A stretch of DNA of 64,000 bases from positions 59,693,001 to 59,757,000 of the forward strand of contig CM071596.1 of the NCBI GenBank assembly GCA_036435485.1, given 5' to 3'. Numbering within the stretch: position 1 is the first letter of the stretch; each line of letters starts with the position of its first letter. The stretch comes from Saposhnikovia divaricata (lineage: Eukaryota > Streptophyta > Magnoliopsida > Apiales > Apiaceae). The notes under the pieces were generated by a model that was not told the origin of the DNA, ran no database searches, and worked only from the letters and a program-made list of their open reading frames with translations. A program made the translations under genes and the position numbers. Positions 57,788 through 64,000 of the stretch are shown here, in pieces.

Positions 57788-59863
57788 TTGGTGCTAGAAG
57801 GAGCTCCTTCACTAATAGTTGCACCACAAAAAATGATTATTGAGAACGAAGAGCCAGTCGTTCGACATGTCATGGAGGAAGAGATCCGAACGGTTCCCCG
57901 TGAGGACAACGGCGCCCCAAGACAGCCGCTCCAGCCGAGACGAGTGTTCTCCATTCCAGAAAACGACGAAATGGCCGAGGGATCCCATGGACCCCCCCGC
58001 CACAGAGCATAATAAATAAAAGATGAGACCCCGGTTAGATACCCATACGAGGGTTCCAACATCTTCGGGTAAACAGGTGTTGACGAGTGATGCCCATCTT
58101 CACCTCGAGAGAATGAGAAGACAAAATGCTGAAGTGGAAATTGAGGAAAACGATGAGGACTTCTACGGCTCGGATGACGAGCTCATAGCCCTTGAGGCTC
58201 AAAGTAAGAAACTGGAAAAATGAAGGGAAATCAGACGCCTCCAGCCCACTCCTCTGGGTATCAGTCCACGGGCCGTAGTCCCGAGGGGTATGACGATGAG
58301 ATGAGCTACATGGATGAGACAGAATCAAACAGGTCACATCCGGTCCCCCACAGAAGGAGACAAACAAGATCGTAGGAGGGTGGCTTATGGCAAAGTGAGT
58401 CAAGCGAGTCCTACAGATCGGAAGAGATCTCCCAACTACAAAATGACATAGCAATGTGTAAAAAATTCATTCGAAGCCAAGCTGGCTCCGATGTCCCAGT
58501 AAAAAGCCCCCTCACTGTGCGAATTGAGAAAGCACGAATCAACAGAAGCCTAAAAACCCCACCAATTGTTCAGTTTAATGGATCTACGGACCCAAGCGAA
58601 TTATTGAATACCTGTGACGGGAGAATGATGTTTTGTGGACACTCGAAAGTCGCCCGATGCCACCTGTCTTCGAGGGACGGCCCTACGATGGTATAACAAC
58701 TTGCCCCCGAGGTCTATAGACTCGTGGGACTTGTTGAAGACTAAATTTAAAGGGAGATTCTCCAGCAATTATAATGGTGGAAAGATCACGGCTTCACTCA
58801 TGACTGTTATACAGCGCTCTAACGAGTCGCCGAAATAACCAACCTCGTGGAAGAGCTCGCCATCAATTACCTCGCTGCAGGCATTGATAAACACAGACAT
58901 AGCTCCCTGCTGGAAGAATATTTCGAAAAGAGCCCACAATCTCTCCAAGCTGCCTTCCAGATCGTAGAACATAGAATGACACTACAAGAGGCAGTTGGAA
59001 GTATACAATCTCTAAGACGACACCCCCAGAGGTGGGATAGAAATTCGAACTCCGGATTCAAATCTCCGAGGTCGGATTATAAAAAAGACAGTGACTCAAA
59101 CTCGAGATCCCGAGACAGGAGGAGTATTCGATCGGATCGAGATCCTCGCTCTGACAAATCGTGGAAACCCCGAGAAAAAACAGAAAAAGAATTCACAAAG
59201 CTGACGATGGACAAATCAACTATCCTCGCCATTTTGAAATCTGAACCCGACTACCAGCCCCCGAGGCCAATGAAACCGGGAATAATTCCGAGATCAAAGT
59301 ATTGTGACTATCACGAGGATCATGGCCATACTACAGAGGCCTACTTTCAGCTCAGTTCACTTATTGAAGGCAAGCTAAAACAAGGACAATTCGTCCACTA
59401 CATAGATAACGACGCTAATAATCAGCGAAATCGCCAGCGTGACCCCGATAGGGTCATTGATGTCATAATTTGGGGCCATGCTGCCGGGGGATCCTCCAAT
59501 AACGCCAAGAAATTATACGCTCGCGAGGTGTTTAGTGTTCATCGTGAACCACGAAAACGGCAAAGTCCTAATCCCTCGCCAATTATCTCCTTCTCTGATG
59601 AGGATTATTCTTCAGGCATGATCGAGCCTCACCAAGACGCCCTGGTAATCACAACAAAAATTGGAACTAATACTGTAAAAAAGATCCTCGTGGACAACGG
59701 CAGTTCCATTGATATTTTATATCATAGCGCTTTCTCCAGAATGAACCTCGGCGAGAGGAAATTAGAAAATGTAAACATCCCCTTGTACGGATTCACAGGA
59801 AATGAGGTGAAGGTCGTGGGAACCATCGATCTCCCAGTTCTTTTTGGCTCACTCCCATGCTAG
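57788..59863 (+). pseudogene. Gag-protease of the Tat-like element
   Basis: The first block (57788-58012) is an N-terminal gag region. After breaks near 58012, 58223, 58696 and 58838, the block at 58847-59863 has a gag tail (EEYFEKSPQSLQAAFQIVEH), an Arg/Asp/Ser-rich stretch, a YCDYHEDHGHTTEAYFQL zinc-knuckle-like motif with its last Cys replaced, and the protease phrase ILVDNGSSIDILYHSAFSRM. The DNGSS form parallels DEGSS in the other Tat element here. An in-frame TAG (59861-59863) separates it from the next block. Confidence 0.85.
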
Positions 59864-60705
59864 ACCTGGCAGATGGTGAAATTCCACGTCATCAACGCGA
59901 TCTCCAGTTTTAACGCCATTTTGGGAAGAACGACTTTGACAGCCTTAAAGGCCATTACCTCTATCCCACACTTGAAAATGAAATTCCCCACCGACTTTGG
60001 TGTTGGTGAGGTCGTAGGTGATCAAACCCCGGTAAGGCAGTGTTACTTGACAATGGCAATCCCCAAGAGCAAGCAAGTCGATGACCACTCCATTAATCAG
60101 ATCGTAGATACGGACCCTCGAGACCTCACTGAGATCCCAAGCGAGCCAAATTGCACCCCAATGGAAGACACAGTGGAGGTCGAGGTAATAGTGGGCGACC
60201 CAACTAAAGTCACCAAGGTCGGAAAGAACCTCGATCCCGATCTCCACGAGAAGATAGTCCAGCTGATCCGGGAATTTAAAGATATTTTCGCCTGGGACCC
60301 GAAGGACATGCCCAGAATCCCCGAGGTCATAGCACGCCATTCTCTTCACATCGATCTTAAGGTCAGACTAGTGTGCCAAAAGAAACGAGTCTTCTCCAAA
60401 GAAAAACGTAAAGCCATTGACGACGAGATCGATCACCTTCTCGAGGCCGGATTCATCGAGCCTGTTCAGTTCCCAAAATGGGTCACCAACGCCATTTTAG
60501 TAAAGAAGAGTAATGGGAAATGGAGAATGTGTATAGATTACTCCGACCTGAATAGAGCGTGTCCCAAGGATAATTACCCACTCCCAAACATAGACCAGCT
60601 CATTGATTCAACATCTGGCCACGAGCTCTTATCCTGCGTGGATGCCTTTTCAGGCTACAACCAAATCAAAATGGACATCAATGATTAGGAAAAAACGGCC
60701 TTCAT
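59864..60705 (+). pseudogene. N-terminal part of reverse transcriptase of the Tat-like element
   Basis: The end of the protease (ISSFNAILGRTTLTALKAIT) leads into RT (FAWDPKDMPRIPEVIARHSL, ILVKKSNGKWRMCIDYSDLN, NYPLPNIDQLIDSTSGHELL, CVDAFSGYNQIKMDIND). One TAG (60686-60688) lies near the end, and the frame continues as EKTAFI until it is cut at 60705 by the next LTR. The YxDD box and everything downstream are missing from the window. Confidence 0.88.
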
Positions 60706-60997
60706 TGTAACACCCCCAGATCCGGGGTCAGGGATCTGGTGGTTACGGTCTTACATCCATTCATAATACTTGACTTGAGTCCACAATAAATAAATCACAT
60801 GCTGTGACCCCACAATAATTACCACTCACACACACAACAGTTATAGTCCCAGAGATGAAATTGAAATAAGTCTTACATTAAAGGGTTACGAATAAAAGTT
60901 ATTACAATCCCAAAAGGATAACATCATAGGTTTAAAAGTTTTGCCGTTGATTACATTAATTATACATATAGTTAAACAGGAAACAAAAGCTGTCTAA

Positions 60998-61114
60998 CTA
61001 TGCTACCTCAGCAATGGCGGCTAGCATCTCAGCGGGTAGTCCGGTGGGTCGGGTAACCTGCTTGCGCCGAGTGCGCCTGACGCGAGCCATCTGTCCTAGC
61101 TGTTGTTGTGACAT
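60998..61114 (-). CDS. 38-residue basic micro-ORF in the LTR
   Basis: It begins MSQQQLGQMARVRRTRRKQV and ends with a short hydrophobic helix-like tail (LPAEMLAAIAEVA). The ATG lies about 30 bases downstream of GGCTTTCGCTCACCCTTGC. It is near the 3' end of the LTR, where a transcript of the element would be expected to terminate. I do not know a function. It may be an upstream-type ORF or chance. Confidence 0.3.
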   Translation of the reverse strand: MSQQQLGQMARVRRTRRKQVTRPTGLPAEMLAAIAEVA

Positions 61115-61989
61115 AATATAAACAAAGCAAGGGTGAGCGAAAGCCCACCAACAAATATATAACTGAACGATAATTTAAAACAGTTCAAAGCTATCTTTTA
61201 AACCATATGCCATGCATTTACGGAAATGATGCCAGTATAATATGAACGATGAAGTTACAAGGTAACTTAAAGTATTTGTTTGAAGGAATATCTGCTACAT
61301 CAAAGTAAGCGAGATATTATTATCGTTATTAAGAAGAGGAACTTGCAAGAAAGGGTTGCAATTCCAGTTATGACTCTTTTCCAACTCTGCCAACAGTAAT
61401 AATGTTGCAGGAAATAAATGAATTTGGATGATGAACCAATGATGGAGTATTCACCGCGCCCGCTGTTCCAATCTTGATGATCAGTCGAGATCGTACAGCT
61501 CAATTTAGATTTACTACCGGTAGAAGGAAGAACTGACGGCTTTACTTGTATACCGCCATGCTAGCTCTCCCCGGCCAACGGTTGGGCCAAGGGGATGGAC
61601 CGGCGCTACTCGGCCTCTAACACGACTCCTAGTTCAAATAGAGTTCATGATTCTGAATATAACGTTCGTCCCCCTTTCCCCAAGTATAATACTTGTTGAT
61701 AAGACTCCACAAAGTAGTCGTATCTAGTTGGAAAGGAAAATTTACCAATAACTCCCAAGCTATTACTTGGTAACGGATATCAACTTGTTCCAGTAATCTT
61801 ACCCCTCGAAAGATGAGAAGGTAAACAACGACTTAATAAGTCAACGGCACCCGAGTTGCGGGTGAAGGGAATACTTTATGACCGGGAAGTCGACAAGATA
61901 AATAACATTTTTCCAAGTAAGGTTCCCTTATTATTAAGAAGATAGACTCAAAGATGAATGATGTCTGGGAACCTTTCTTGATATAAGAT

Positions 61990-62720
61990 TAATAATAATA
62001 TGACTTCGAAATATTTTCTGTAATAATCGAAGAAGATTAACCTTATCGAGATTATTCTAAGTATGGAATAAATATTCAGAGAATATTTATTGAGTTAAAA
62101 TATTGAAAGAATATTTGGGAATATGAAAGAATATTTTTAATCAGAGTATTTCTCAAAATAATCCCTGAAGAAATATCAGGAGAATATTTATTGAATAAAT
62201 AAATATTTAAATGAATATTCAAAACAATATTCATTAATTAATAAGACCTGAAAAGAATATTTAAGGTAATATTCATGATTAATTAGGAATTTAAATGAAT
62301 ATTCAAAAGTAATATTCATTTAATGAATAATATCCTAAATGAATATCAAGTAATATTCATTTAGTAATCCAAGCCTTAAGGAATATTCGAAATAATATTC
62401 GATAATTAAATCAAGCTTCAGATGAATATTAAAATAATATTCATCAAGTATTTAATATCTTAAATGAATATTCAAAAGTAATATTGATTTAATAAAATAA
62501 TAATCTAAAAGAATATCCAAAATAATATTCATTTAATAGTCTCATCTATAGAAGAATATTCGAAATAATAGTCGATAATCAGTTCGACTCTGAATGAATA
62601 TTGAGAAATATTATTCGTTGAATAGTTACGTTCAAATAATTATTTGAAGTAAGGATCGTTAAAATAATTAGTCTCGAACGAATATTCAAATAATATTCGT
62701 CGCCCAAATAATAGAAAATA
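61990..62720. repeat. Repeats built on GAATATT/AATATTC
   Basis: About 25 or more short palindromic units (for example GAATATTCAAAATAATATTC) are spaced at 20-40 bases, with ATTTAAT spacers. The period is irregular, so it is a diverged repeat field, not a clean satellite. It lies inside the LTR. Confidence 0.75.
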
Positions 62721-64000
62721 TTTACTTAAATATCTTCTTCCGAGGTAATCTCGATATATCAAGGAATATTGACTCCCGGTCTATTTTTGATTAATAAGAT
62801 ATATACGCCCTTCTATGAGGGTCTTATAATAACCGGCTTATAACTGATATATAACTATCTAGCTTATAAGCCAACAATAACATTCAGGGAACAAGTATAT
62901 CAATTCAACTTGAAAGTAGGCATGCATGCAATGGCATATGTATATCAGCAATCATATATATATATTTATTCAATCACAACAACAGCCTAAAAGAAGGGAA
63001 TTGAAACTTGCCTGGTAGTCGAGTACGGTAAGGGGTAGTGGTAGCGGGTCCCGGTTCAGCCTGGTGATCTATAAATAGCCAAGGCATTCGGGATTAATCA
63101 CTTAACATATTAAAAGTTAAGTTATACTTAAATCGAAACACGTTCTCGAGTTATCTCGTTATACCCCTATTAGTGGATTACTTATTATCACTGATCCGAC
63201 CCGACATTCGTTCGTTAATACGACATGTCACTGCACTTATACTTGGGACATACTTGAGTCATACGAGTTCTAAGGTTGATCGTTACGAACCAATCTTATA
63301 CTCCGAGTTTTATCGCCCGTTTTCTAAGTGTTTTACCAAAGTTACAAAAGAGTCGTCTTTTAGGGGTTCGTTCGCGTTTAACCTTGACTCGAACATTTTT
63401 AATAAATCGAAAAATGCTCTTTTTGACATACGGTTTTCTTTCACACCTTCCTTCTTACCCCTAGTATTTATTTACCAAGATTCGCCATGACGTTACATTG
63501 CTTACGAGGGTTCAATTTCAGTTACGAACTTTTGTTTACGGATTCGAACTACTTTTAGTAATTTAGTCATAAATCCTAAACCGTAAGTCCGTTTCACGTG
63601 ATCTTTATATCAAAACGAAGCTTATAACATAATCTAGCCTTTCATGGCAAAATCCGAGACTGGACAGTGTGTTCATGCTACTGCTAATCACGGTTTCTTA
63701 AGGCTAACGACAATCGGGCATTACGACGGCTATGTTTACATGATTTCCAAATTTCAAACCATCCAATAATTATAGTTTCCACTCCAAACAACATTTACAT
63801 GTTATTCAACCATGAACTAAGACCAAGCAATGCCTTTCCGTTCATCTAAACTAATTTCACATTTAATAAATCCCAATCATAATCTTAAGGTCCTAAACAT
63901 GCATTAAATCCATATAACTCATCTAAAATACCAAAACTTAAACTAAGAGCTTGGTTTTCAAGAGTGGTATACCTTCCTTGGTGTATGTATGAACTTATCA

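Larger units (their letters stand above)
57466..60705 (+). mobile_element. Tat-like Ty3/gypsy element, 3' part removed by a later insertion
   Basis: A 316-bp LTR (57466-57781; TGTTG...TAACA, with CTATAAATA near 57660) is followed by a primer-site region TTTGGTGCTAGAAGGAG (57787). Then come gag, protease and the first part of RT. The sequence ends at 60705, where another LTR starts. ATGCC (57461-57465) would be the left target duplication. Stops and frameshifts occur throughout the gag region. Confidence 0.85.
60706..64000 (-). mobile_element. LTR of a large minus-strand Ty3/gypsy element (extends beyond window)
   Basis: The left edge TGTAACACCCCCAGATCCGG is, on the minus strand, the GGATCTGGGGGTGTTACA type of LTR end known in plant gypsy elements. 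It sits exactly at the break in the RT frame, with TTCAT (60701-60705) the likely left target duplication. No coding domain of the element appears in 3.3 kb, so this is a long LTR, or LTR plus untranslated DNA. The right end is outside. Confidence 0.7.

Overview
This is a 64-kb piece of plant nuclear DNA, almost certainly eudicot. The evidence is AT-rich intergenic DNA, genes split by GT-AG introns, and a dense nested load of plant-type mobile elements (Ty3/gypsy chromovirus, Tat- and Athila-type elements, Ty1/copia, TRIM, LINE, SINE, Helitrons, hAT-like, Tourist-like and Stowaway-like MITEs). Nothing bacterial, viral or organellar is present, and there is no CRISPR array or operon. I cannot name the species from the sequence alone.

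Only two host genes are supported. (1) The first five coding exons of VPS53, a tethering-complex subunit (minus strand, 4917 to 2287). The rest of the gene is not in the window; a chromovirus 3' end lies at 1-1131, so the remaining exons are either left of that insertion or lost. (2) A complete 11-exon cereblon-type gene (plus strand, 38055-45641, 561 residues) with an N-terminal Lon-like domain and a C-terminal CULT zinc domain that keeps the three-tryptophan pocket. Its 3' end is split by a 5'-truncated LINE flanked by 893-bp direct repeats, the best candidate here for an unusual biological event.

Layout: 1-1131 chromovirus end and LTR; 2287-4917 VPS53; about 5213-6140 a layered foldback element in the VPS53 upstream region; 6141-15378 a Ty1/copia family on the minus strand that lacks most of reverse transcriptase and carries a long unrecognised ORF, arranged LTR-internal-LTR-partial internal; 15379-20630 gene-free DNA with a SINE and several MITEs; 20631-24475 an Athila-like gag-protease remnant; 24476-36452 a large Tat-type gypsy element (pol on minus, an intron-containing antisense ORF on plus) that is itself split by a 3.1-kb solo-LTR-like insertion; 36453-37841 MITE-like DNA and a Helitron; 38055-48862 the cereblon gene and its LINE; 48863-56100 gene-free DNA, a LINE tail and a head-to-tail run of Helitrons; 56282-57061 a MITE containing a TRIM; 57466-60705 a second Tat-like element, cut by the LTR of a minus-strand gypsy element that runs off the window end.

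The mobile genes do not form a working system. Most are broken by stops and frameshifts, and the interest lies in how the insertions are nested and what they did to the two host genes. All domain calls are by eye; no database search was run.
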